From Gemmatimonadaceae bacterium (GTDB taxonomy: Bacteria > Gemmatimonadota > Gemmatimonadetes > Gemmatimonadales > Gemmatimonadaceae), in the NCBI GenBank assembly GCA_016720905.1, contig JADKJT010000025.1, forward strand, positions 1 to 36,993: a DNA stretch of 36,993 nt, in the 5' to 3' direction. A program made the position numbers and the translations under genes. Of the stretch, positions 1 to 7,715 are shown piece by piece; the stretch's first letter is position 1; each line of letters begins with the position of its first letter. Below the pieces are notes generated by a model. That model was not told the origin of the DNA. It did no database searches and was given only the letters and a program-made list of their open reading frames with translations.

Positions 1-1361
1 AGTCTTGCTATCGATGATCAGGCCAGCCTTCGCGTCGTGAAGCCGAACCTGCACGGACAGGAGGTCGCCGTTGCGTGAAACCGAACCATCAAGGAAATAC
101 CGTGCGTGCTCGCGACGCGCGATAGCGCGCAGGCGATTGGCTGACAGTCCGCCGCTCTGCGTGCGCTCTTCGTCGCCCATCAACGCATATCCGTCCAGCC
201 ACTTCGTCGACGCCGTGCGTTCGAGGGCACTGCCGACCAACATCGGGAGCTGTGCCCACTCGGGTTCTGCCGTTGACCCGACCGTGGCGAAGGGGAAGAC
301 AATCACCCGGTCGGGATCAAGCGGCACCGGTCGGAAATACACGCCGTGGTAGAGCACACCCGTCGAAGCCATGAGGGCGATCGCGGCGAGTGGGAGCACC
401 GCACGCCGGCGGCGCGTGGTCCGTTTGGCCAATCGCACATCCGTCGCGCCGATTCGTTCCCCAGCGGTGCCGAGTGCGTCGAGCGCGTCCAGAAACTCGT
501 CGGCGGTCTGGAAACGGTCTGCCTCAACCTTGGCGAGCATCCGCATCACGAGGCCTTCCAGCCACGGGCGATCGAAGCGCGCACAATGTGCAGGGAGGGC
601 GGTTGGTCAACATGTGACGGGCGAGGATCGCTTGGGGCGTCGCACCGTGAAACGGCGTGTCGCCCGCCAGCATCTCGTACAGCAGACACCCCAGCGAGTA
701 GATATCGCTGCGCCCGTCAATCGGCCCGCCACCCGATTGCTCCGGACTCATGTAGAGCGGAGTCCCTATTACCACCCCGGTGCTCGTGAAGCCGTCCCGC
801 TCGACTGCGCTCACCGCATGCGCGATGCCATAGTCGGCGAGAAGCGCCTTCCCATCGCCAGAGAGGAGCACATTCTCCGGCTTGATGTCCCGATGCACGA
901 AGCCTTCCTGATGCAGCGCCGAGTGCCATGGCAATCGCGCGCGTGATCTCAAGCGCGTGATCGATGGAGAGTTGCCGCTCCTTCCGCAGCAACTCGCGCA
1001 GCGAGCCCCCGTCCGCGAACGGCATCACATAGTACGGCACACCGTTGATCTCTCCCGACTCCAGCAGCGGCACGAGCGCGGGAGACTTCACCGCAGCGGC
1101 GATCCGAATCTCGCGGAGGAAGCGCTGCGCGGGGATCGCATCAGCAAACACCGGGCGCAACACCTTGAGGGCAACGGGGTGTTCGTCACCGCGTCGATGG
1201 GCGAGCCAGACAGTCGCCATCCCACCGCGTCCAATCTCTCGCTCAAGCTGAAAACGCTCACCAAGTCCCGCAAGGAATGATGGCGAAAGCGTCTCAGGCG
1301 TGGTCGCGTCCGTCGGGGCTGGCGTCAACGCCGAGGGCGGCGTCGCCATCGGCGTGCTCAT
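1..1361 (-). pseudogene. Ser/Thr protein kinase with TolB-like C-terminal domain, frameshifted, C-terminus beyond window
   Basis: This is a Hanks-type kinase fused through one membrane helix to an extracytoplasmic TolB/FlgO-like domain, an architecture common in Gemmatimonadota. Visible features are the P-loop IGRGGMATV (about residues 43-51), VAIK-type lysine (ALK, K66), HRDIKPEN catalytic loop, ADYGIAHA (DFG variant) and GTPLYMSPEQ. Then come a basic stretch (KRTTRRRR), a hydrophobic helix near 360-410, and a TolB-like segment starting DRVIVFPFATVG. The frame is broken three times: near 930 (one extra base, or two missing, before ALHQEGF), near 615 and near 560. A corrected reading gives a normal continuous kinase. 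The chosen ATG at 1361 overlaps the stop of the upstream lipoprotein gene as ATGA. The other start is TTG at 1367. The protein is open at position 1. Either it is a pseudogene or the sequence has indel errors; the neat coupling and intact motifs favour errors or very recent decay. Confidence 0.8.
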
Positions 1362-1862
1362 GGACAACTGCCACCGAGTTCGGCAACCCGCGCGCTCGCG
1401 GCGACCTGCGGTGTCGAACCAGGCGCGGAAGGCGCCACTCCCGCGCAGAGCGCAGACACTGCTGAAGCGTTGCTGATGCCAGCGAGCGCCGACGCCGCGC
1501 GAATCCGATACATGGTTCGGAACGCTTCCAGTTGTGCGGCCACCACCGTATTGGACGGGACGCGTCCGGAATCAGCGTGACTCACCAGGTATTGCAGCGA
1601 TTTCTGAATTGACTCCATGTGGCTCGGTGGAGGCCCATTGATCAGAATATCTCGGAGGCGAGGCACGGCGGAGTCTCCCAGCAACATGACTCGGTCGCGT
1701 TCCCTGGACAGACAGTCCTGACACTGCATCCAGGCGTACACGATGGTGTCCACGGCATTCTGCTGCGCCGTGTGCGGCAGCACCGTTTGGTTCCGCGACG
1801 GGTCCTGACACCCCAGTGACAGCAGCGCGACCGCGCTGGCGCGCCGGCAAGCGCGCGACCAC
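1358..1862 (-). CDS. Small predicted lipoprotein of unknown function (frameshift in signal peptide)
   Basis: I do not recognise the family. The corrected protein is about 167 residues: an N-terminal hydrophobic stretch ending in the lipobox LLSLGC, then a soluble part with a CQDCL motif and helical, HEAT-like segments. The mature frame has no start codon of its own. A GTG at 1862, preceded by GGAG, opens a frame encoding VARLPA that joins the lipobox frame if one base is removed in the GGCGCGCC at about 1838-1845, so I take 1862 as the start. The gene sits 28 bp after the metalloprotease gene, and its TGA overlaps the kinase ATG (ATGA), so the three genes look co-transcribed. It is probably an outer- or inner-membrane-anchored periplasmic protein. 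The existence of the gene is fairly sure, its exact start less so. Confidence 0.55.
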
Positions 1863-1890
1863 GTTCCACGTCTCCGGGGATGGCTCTGGA

Positions 1891-3623
1891 TCAGCGTCCG
1901 GGAGTGCCCGCATCGCGAACCGTCACGGCTATCGGCGCGAACGACCCATCCACGTACGCGCGCACCACCGCCGAGCCGACCGCGTGCGCCGTCAGGCGAC
2001 CCGTCATCAAACTGTTGGCGGGAATCACCGCGGAATTGTCCTTCACCGAAACAACGGTCGGAGCCAGGCTCACCCACATCCTGTTCCCCCGCGTCGTTGA
2101 TGTGCCGCCCTGGGAGAAGGTGGCGCTGACATCGATGCTCGTCCCGCGGCACAGGCTGACGGCCCCCGTCGTCGGCGTGACGGTGCACGCTTTCACCGCG
2201 GTCGACGTGATCATCGTGCCCGACCGCGCGATGTCACGGGTCATTGCCGGACAGTCCGGATTGGCCGCCGTCTCGGGGCATGTGCAGACCGAGACCAGCG
2301 GGATCGCTGGATCGGCGTACCGTTGGCGCAGCGTCGATCCATTGTTGGCGGAAGAGCGATTGAGCCAGGAGTCAACGCTCAAGTGCATCTGGGCCACCTG
2401 ACCCACCGAGAAATACTGGGCGATGCCGGCAGGCCCTGCGCCATGACGTTGTACTGATCACCGCCCTCGCTCCGGTAGAACCCCACGTATTCCTCGCCGT
2501 GCCCCCAGTCGGGCCGGAACAGCCCGAGTGCATGCCCGATCTCGTGCGCCAGGGTATTTGGCTGCTGGGTATCGACATCCATGAGGATGATGTTGGGGGC
2601 GTCCGACGTCACGCACGTGTAACCGGCCTTGTCACCGCCCGTCTCGTCGACCACATCGTGCAGGTAATAGATGTTGAGTCGGCCAGCGGCGTACAGCGCC
2701 GATTGGGCCCTGATGTCAGATGCGTTCGCGCATCCCCCACGAAGGAGCCCTGCGTGCAATGGAGCGAACTCGATTTGCGGTTCGACCGCCGGATTGACGT
2801 CATCAACCAACTCGATCCCGGCAAAGCTGTTCTGCAGCACCAGCATCGCCTCGCCGAGGTGTATATCCCGGATGAGCCCGCGCATTGCCTGTCGTTCCGA
2901 CTCGGTGTCAATCGCCGGATCGCTGACAATGATCCGTGCCGGCAGTGGCAGTCATGTCGGTGGCACCGTCGCGCTCACCGCGTCTCCCAGCGCGCTCGTC
3001 CACGGAATTTCCGCGGCGCCATTCACGCAGGTGGGCGCCCGATCATGCGCGAGGAGCAACAACGCCAGGTGACACGCGGCGCCGGCGGCATCCGCCGCGG
3101 TGGCATTGCCGGGAACGATGACCGATCCGATTCCCTGCAACGGCGGCGCAAAATCATTCTGGCAGGCGGCCGTGCCGGAGACGTCCACGCCGAGGTCGAG
3201 CAGCGCTATCAACTCTGAGGACGTTGCGCCGGTGACGACCTTGTCGAATTGCGGCGCGCACTCGGTTTGGATGACCACATCGACGATCCCGGTGGCGGGC
3301 ACCGTCACGGTGCGGGACTGCGGAGGGCAACCAATCACTCGCACCACCACCGTGTGGACACCTTCGGGGACGGACAGCTCCGCACGCCCGGACAGGTTCG
3401 TGATCGCGCCGATGGTGGTGGCCTGAACCAGAACGGGAATGTTGCCCAGGCCGACGCCTGCACCATTCATGACCAGGACGTCCACGTTGCCATGCTGCGT
3501 CGCACGCGAGTGACCCGACGGACAGCGCAAGGAGCAGTGCTGACCCTGGCGAACGGCGTCGTGACCGACCCCCGCTCCGTCAGCCCGCCGGCCGCCGCCG
3601 TTGAACGAATAGCGTCGCTGCAT
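1891..3623 (-). pseudogene. Secreted metzincin-like zinc metalloprotease with Ig-like (Big) C-terminal domain, frame broken
   Basis: Reading across the breaks gives a lipoprotein signal (LLLALSVGSLAC near 3500), a carboxypeptidase-regulatory-like beta domain (about 3470-3230), a linker, a zincin domain and a bacterial Ig-like domain with the phrase VVSVKDNSA. The zincin has HEIGHALGL near 2530 and a Met-turn-like NVM near 2440. Breaks seen are a probable base loss in the G-run near 3570 and a compensating shift near 3495, an in-frame TGA at 2952-2954, and one missing base near 2430, where GLPA must continue as GIAQYFSVGQ. The start is ATG 3623, six bases after GGAG. In the classical metzincin HExxHxxGxxH the last ligand is His or Asp. 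Here that place is Arg, and a His follows five residues later (DWGH). It is probably an exported peptidase acting with the downstream lipoprotein and kinase. It is scored as a pseudogene as read. Confidence 0.7.
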
Positions 3624-3871
3624 GGTCATCTCCGCCGATAAGACTCGCCGATCGGTCAACATGATCGCAAGCGACACACCAATCGGAGTAGTCTCAAGCC
3701 GCAATCATGTGTCGTCCTGTTGGAGACCGCAACAGCGCGGGGCAGGGCGCGCCGACCTGGTATCGACGATCAGATCGCTAAAAGCTGAGGCTGGCACCTT
3801 CTTTTCACCCCGGCCGTGGACGGGCGGTGCCGCCGATCAGCACGGGACCTGGCAGAGTCGGCCGGGGCTGG

Positions 3872-4186
3872 CTACCGGCTGTGCGTGTACATCATCTCCA
3901 CCAGCTCATCGTACATGATTTCCGCCCTCGCATCACCGGATCGGATGGCTGAGGTGGCGCAGTGCTTGAGATGATTGCGCATGAGTTCCCGACCCACGCT
4001 GCGTAGCGCTTCGTGCACCGACGAGATCTGCGTCATGATGTCCGCGCAGTAGCGGTCTTCCTCCACCATCTTCTGCAGTCCACGTACCTGCCCTTCGATA
4101 CGACGCAGGCGCTTGCGATTGCGCTCCTTGGCATCGCTCGACACGGCGACAGCCTTCTTCATGACCGCTTTCCTGGCGACGGCCAT
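3872..4186 (-). CDS. csoR: CsoR-family copper-sensing repressor
   Basis: This is a 104-residue DUF156/CsoR-RcnR-FrmR protein, an all-helical tetrameric repressor that leaves DNA on binding Cu(I). The core reads RIEGQVRGLQKMV. The ligand set C47, H72 and C76 (YCADI, NHLKHC) has the same 25- and 4-residue spacing as the Cys-His-Cys triad of copper-type CsoR, which favours copper over nickel or formaldehyde sensing. A short Lys/Arg-rich N-terminal extension precedes the core. The start is ATG 4186, which shares one base with the copA stop (TGATG); a GTG at 4189 is also possible. As the last gene of the copZ-copA operon it probably represses its own operon through the palindrome at 6909-6920. Confidence 0.9.
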   Translation of the reverse strand: MAVARKAVMKKAVAVSSDAKERNRKRLRRIEGQVRGLQKMVEEDRYCADIMTQISSVHEALRSVGRELMRNHLKHCATSAIRSGDARAEIMYDELVEMMYTHSR

Positions 4187-6555
4187 CACGCGATCCGCGC
4201 GCCGCGCAGGCGCAAACTGTTCGTGACTACGCTCACCGAGCTGAACGCCATGGCGGCGCTGGCGAGAATGGGACTCAACAGCAGTCCAAACGCGGGGTAG
4301 AGCGCACCGGCTGCAATGGGAATACCAATCACGTTGTACAGGAACGCCCAGAACAGATTCTGTTGCATGGTGCGCATGGTCCGACGCGAGAGCTCGATAG
4401 CTTGCGCGGCGCTGTGCAGGTCACCGCGCATGAGCACCACATCACCGGCCTCTACGGCTACATCGGTGCCCGTGCCAATCGCCATGCCCACATCGGCCTG
4501 CGCCAATGCCGGTGCATCGTTGATACCGTCGCCCACCATCGCCACCACCTTGCCCTCGGCCTGCAGCCGCTTGATCTCGGCCACTTTCCCTTCGGGCAAC
4601 ACGCCGGCCACCACGCGATCGATCTGCGCTTCCTTCGCGATGGCGTTGGCCGTGCGCTGATGGTCGCCGGTAAGCATCACCACCTCGAGCCCCATCACGT
4701 GCAGACGCCCAATCGCGGCACGTGAGGACGCCTTGATGGGATCGGCCACGGCAATCACGCCGGCCAGGGCGCCATCCACCGCAATGAACATGGGTGTCTT
4801 GCCGTCGGAGGCGAGCTGGTTCGCCACCGCGCGAAGCGGAGTGACATCAACGGCATAGTCGGCCAGCAGCGACTCGTTTCCCACGGTGACCGCGAACCCG
4901 TCCACCACACCAATGGCGCCGCGCCCCGTATGCGATTCAAACGACTGCGGAGCCTGCACGGCAAGCCCGCGCGTGCGCGCCTCTCGTACGATCGCGTCGG
5001 CCAGCGGGTGTTCGCTGAGCGTTTCCAGCGACGCGGTGATCGCCAGCAGGTCGTCGGGCGTGTGCGCCTGACTGTCAAACGCGCCGCCGGGCGCCGCCAC
5101 TACATCGGTGACCGTGGGTCGACCTTCTGTCACGGTGCCAGTCTTGTCGAGCACCACCGTGGTGATATCGCCGGCACGCTGCAGCACCTCGCCACCCTTG
5201 AACAGCACGCCAAGCTCCGCGCCCTTGCCGGTGGACACCATGACAGCCGTGGGCACGGCAAGCCCCATGGCACAGGGGCAGGCGATGATGAGCACCGCCA
5301 CGGCCGCAGCAAACGCGCGCACCCCAGGGGCATTGCTTGCCGCCAGAAACCACACCACGAACGTGACCACCGCCAATGACATCACGACCGGCACGAAGAT
5401 CCCCGAAATCCGGTCGGCCAGTCGCTGAATGGGAGCTCGCGATCCCTGCGCGTCGCGCATCAACTTCACAATCTGCGCCAGCACGCTGTCCGAGCCCAGG
5501 GTGGTGGCGCGATAGCGAAAGGCGCCGGTGCGATTGATGGTGGCGCCAATGACGTGATCACCCGCACGCTTGGCCACCGGCAGCGATTCGCCGGTGAGCA
5601 TGCTTTCATCCACGGCGCTCTCACCCGAGACAATCTCGCCGTCCACTGCAATGCGTTCACCGGGACGCACGGTCAGCACATCGCCGCGCATCACCTGTTC
5701 CACCGGCACGTCCACCTCGAGTCCGTCGCGCAGCACACGCGCCGTCTTGGGGCGCAGATTCACCAGCAGACGGAGGGCCGCCGACGTGCGCTTCTTGGCG
5801 CGCGCCTCGAACATGTTGCCGGTGAGGATGAGCGCGATGATGATGACCACCGCTTCGTAGTACACATCCGGCGCTATGCCACGCGTCAGGAAGAACTGCG
5901 GTGCCACGGTGGCCACAACGGAGTACACGAAGGCGGCACCGGTGCCCACCGCCACCAAGGTGTTCATGTCGGCGGCGTGATGGCGAAAGGCCGCCCACGC
6001 ATGCGTGTAGAAGTGACGCCCGGCCCAGGCCATCACCACCACGGTGATCACCAGCAGTGCCCACGAGATCCCCTGCGCCGGCAGCGCATACAACCACGGC
6101 GCGACGCGGCGCAGCGCGGGGTCCATGACTTCCATGACCCAGCGCATGAACGGATCGACCACGGCGGCGGCGCCGGACATGTCCATCGCCCGGTTGCTCA
6201 TGAGCGGCATGGAAAGCACCATCACCAGCAGGCCAACGATGGCGCTGACGATGGCCTTCAGGCGCAACGCGCGGAATTCGTCATCGGTTGAGCGATCGCG
6301 CGCGTCCTGTTCCTCAAACGCGGTCTGGTCGGGCGACGCGAGTTCCGCGCCGTATCCCGAGTCACGAATCGCCTCAACGAGCTTCGTGGGTGAGATGGAT
6401 TGCGGGTCGAACGTGACGGTGGCGTTCTGCATCATCAGGTTCACCGTCGCGTCGGCGACGCCCGGTTGCTTCTGCAGCGTACGCTGAACGCGCGACTGGC
6501 ACGCCGCGCACGTCATGCCCGTGACCGGGATGCGGATGGTCTCCGGCGCACTCAC
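4186..6555 (-). CDS. copA: Cu+-exporting P1B-type ATPase CopA
   Basis: This 789-residue P-type ATPase pumps Cu(I) (or Ag(I)) out of the cytoplasm. It has one N-terminal heavy-metal-binding domain (GMTCAAC, Cys16 and Cys19), eight predicted membrane helices and the transmembrane metal site CPC (Cys426-Pro-Cys428). It also has a TGES actuator loop (LTGESLPV), phosphorylation motif DKTGT (Asp470), the SEHPL nucleotide-binding motif and GDGINDAPAL hinge. The start is GTG 6555 (GTGAGTGCG), overlapping the stop of the small upstream gene as GTGA; a longer frame reading upstream is just shadow of that small gene. The last codon overlaps the csoR start. CPC plus the CsoR and CopZ partners make copper the likely substrate. 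Length and motifs are complete and the frame is intact. Confidence 0.97.
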   Translation of the reverse strand: MSAPETIRIPVTGMTCAACQSRVQRTLQKQPGVADATVNLMMQNATVTFDPQSISPTKLVEAIRDSGYGAELASPDQTAFEEQDARDRSTDDEFRALRLKAIVSAIVGLLVMVLSMPLMSNRAMDMSGAAAVVDPFMRWVMEVMDPALRRVAPWLYALPAQGISWALLVITVVVMAWAGRHFYTHAWAAFRHHAADMNTLVAVGTGAAFVYSVVATVAPQFFLTRGIAPDVYYEAVVIIIALILTGNMFEARAKKRTSAALRLLVNLRPKTARVLRDGLEVDVPVEQVMRGDVLTVRPGERIAVDGEIVSGESAVDESMLTGESLPVAKRAGDHVIGATINRTGAFRYRATTLGSDSVLAQIVKLMRDAQGSRAPIQRLADRISGIFVPVVMSLAVVTFVVWFLAASNAPGVRAFAAAVAVLIIACPCAMGLAVPTAVMVSTGKGAELGVLFKGGEVLQRAGDITTVVLDKTGTVTEGRPTVTDVVAAPGGAFDSQAHTPDDLLAITASLETLSEHPLADAIVREARTRGLAVQAPQSFESHTGRGAIGVVDGFAVTVGNESLLADYAVDVTPLRAVANQLASDGKTPMFIAVDGALAGVIAVADPIKASSRAAIGRLHVMGLEVVMLTGDHQRTANAIAKEAQIDRVVAGVLPEGKVAEIKRLQAEGKVVAMVGDGINDAPALAQADVGMAIGTGTDVAVEAGDVVLMRGDLHSAAQAIELSRRTMRTMQQNLFWAFLYNVIGIPIAAGALYPAFGLLLSPILASAAMAFSSVSVVTNSLRLRGARIA

Positions 6556-6671
6556 GGTGGCTTCGTCGCTCCGTCGGTCGTCACCGGACGCTCGGCGAAG
6601 AAGAAATACCAGTTGATCAGCGCGATGAGCGCGAGGCCGCCGCCCACCACCAGCCACTTCGTGGCCGTCAT
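6552..6671 (-). CDS. 39-residue single-membrane-helix protein between copZ and copA
   Basis: This very short gene begins MTATKWLVVGGGLALIALIN, followed by WYFFFAERPV and a short polar tail. It is therefore a single membrane helix with an aromatic belt, probably with a short soluble end. Both ends show it is translated: its ATG (6671-6669) overlaps the copZ stop as ATGA, and its TGA overlaps the copA GTG as GTGA. From memory, not a search, a similar helix precedes a cupredoxin domain in some copper loci. Here no cupredoxin follows, so it may be a trimmed remnant or a helper peptide for CopA. It could also act only to couple translation. I know no assigned function. Confidence 0.75.
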   Translation of the reverse strand: MTATKWLVVGGGLALIALINWYFFFAERPVTTDGATKPP

Positions 6672-6877
6672 GCCGCCGAAGTCACCGCGTAGCCTTCCGC
6701 TTCCACGGCGTGCTTGATCTGGTCGGGCGATGTGGCGCCTTCGTCGTAGTGGACCGTCGCACTGCCAATGGCGACCTGATCGACCGTGACCCCCTTCGAC
6801 CCCTCCAGGGCCTTCTTGACGGCGCCAACACAGTGGCCACAGGACATGCCACTGATGTGCATCGTGAGCTGCGTCAT
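6668..6877 (-). CDS. copZ: Copper chaperone CopZ (heavy-metal-associated domain)
   Basis: This 69-residue cytoplasmic HMA-fold protein has the Cu(I) site GMSCGHC (Cys13, Cys16) in the first loop and the usual beta-alpha-beta-beta-alpha-beta pattern through to EAEGYAV. Proteins of this type carry Cu(I) to the N-terminal domain of CopA and to CsoR. It is the first gene of the copper operon, with AGGAG eight bases before ATG 6877 and a CsoR-type promoter directly upstream. Its stop overlaps the next small gene. The length is normal for the family and nothing is missing. Confidence 0.95.
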   Translation of the reverse strand: MTQLTMHISGMSCGHCVGAVKKALEGSKGVTVDQVAIGSATVHYDEGATSPDQIKHAVEAEGYAVTSAA

Positions 6878-6907
6878 GGAGCACTCCTTGCAATGTGAAA
6901 GTGTGTT

Positions 6908-6936
6908 GAGGGTATATACCCCCCACCCCTATGTCA
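6908..6936 (-). promoter_or_regulatory. Promoter and CsoR-type operator of the copZ operon
   Basis: On the minus strand a perfect -35 TTGACA (6936-6931) is followed by a 17-bp spacer and TACCCT (6913-6908) as a -10. A perfect 12-bp palindrome GGGTATATACCC (6909-6920) covers the -10 and spacer end, next to a G-rich run in the spacer. CsoR-family operators are typically G/C-tracts flanked by TA-rich inverted repeats, so repression by the operon's own CsoR is expected. The copZ ATG lies 30 bases downstream. Promoter and palindrome are seen; the binding is inferred. Confidence 0.7.
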
Positions 6937-6949
6937 ATCCGCTGATGTC

Positions 6950-7639
6950 CTACGCGACCGTGCCGAAGAGCCGCCCCACCAAGGCCGTGGCACCCATCGC
7001 CATCGCTCCCCAGAACGCCACGCGGGCCGCACCACGCCACATGGGGGCGCCCCCCAGATAGGCCGCCAGCGAGCCCAGACCGACCAACAACACCAGCGAC
7101 GCAGCCACCACGATCATCGAGAGTCCGGACAGGGGCAGAAAGACGACCAGCAGCAGCGGCAAGGCGGCGCCGACGGCGAACGCCGCGGCGGACGACAACG
7201 CAGCCTGAAGGGGTCGTGCACGCGTCATGTGCGAAAGCCCCAACTCGTCGCGCGCATGGGCGCCGAGCGCGTCGTGCGCCGTCAGCTGAACGGCAACCTG
7301 CCCTGCCAGTTCGGGCGTCAGTCCCCGACCGACATAGATCCCGGCCAACTCGGACAGTTCGTATTCGGGATCGGCCGCCAACTCCCCGCGTTCGCGCGAG
7401 AGATCGGCCTGCTCGGTATCGGACTGCGAGCTCACCGAGACGTACTCGCCGGCGGCCATCGACAGGGCACCGGCCACCAAACCCGCCAACGCCGCCAGCA
7501 GCACCGGCTCGCGCGCCGATTGCGCCGCCGCTACGCCAACAACAAGACTGCTGGTGGAAATCAGACCATCATTGGCGCCGAGGACAGCGGCTCGAAGCCA
7601 GCCGATGTGCTCGGTGCGGTGCATTTCGCGATGTGCCAT
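6950..7639 (-). CDS. VIT1/CCC1-family iron/manganese transporter
   Basis: This 229-residue membrane protein belongs to the vacuolar iron transporter family, which moves Fe2+ or Mn2+ by proton exchange. The signatures are LGANDGLIS in the first helix (its Asp is a key residue in characterised VIT proteins) and GALSMAAGEYVSVSSQ in the second (key Met and Glu). A cytoplasmic metal-binding helical hairpin rich in Glu (SQSDTEQADLSRERGELA) and three further helices follow. The start is ATG 7639 (MAHREMHRTEH); an upstream extension would run into the divergent promoter. It ends 72 bp before copZ, on the same strand, but the strong promoter in that gap makes copZ a separate unit. In bacteria it probably detoxifies excess iron or manganese. 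Confidence 0.9.
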   Translation of the reverse strand: MAHREMHRTEHIGWLRAAVLGANDGLISTSSLVVGVAAAQSAREPVLLAALAGLVAGALSMAAGEYVSVSSQSDTEQADLSRERGELAADPEYELSELAGIYVGRGLTPELAGQVAVQLTAHDALGAHARDELGLSHMTRARPLQAALSSAAAFAVGAALPLLLVVFLPLSGLSMIVVAASLVLLVGLGSLAAYLGGAPMWRGAARVAFWGAMAMGATALVGRLFGTVA

Positions 7640-7715
7640 GTCGTCACCGTGCGTGCAATAAGGGGCAATTGGAGTATAGTTGAATGTACCGTATTGGCCG
7701 TTCGGCACGAATCCC
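7640..7715. promoter_or_regulatory. Divergent promoter region of the VIT transporter and Ca2+-ATPase genes
   Basis: This is the 76-bp gap between two divergent transporter genes. It is locally AT-richer than its surroundings and holds TATAGT on the plus strand at 7675-7680, with the overlapping TATACT reading on the minus strand. Either could serve as a -10 box. No convincing -35 is visible on either side and no clear Shine-Dalgarno precedes ATG 7716. Shared control of the two genes is only an inference. Confidence 0.35.

Noticed and set aside
3808..3867. Inverted repeat CCCCGGCCG/CGGCCGGGG after csoR as a terminator
   Set aside because: The arms are 42 bases apart and no T-run follows; too weak to call.
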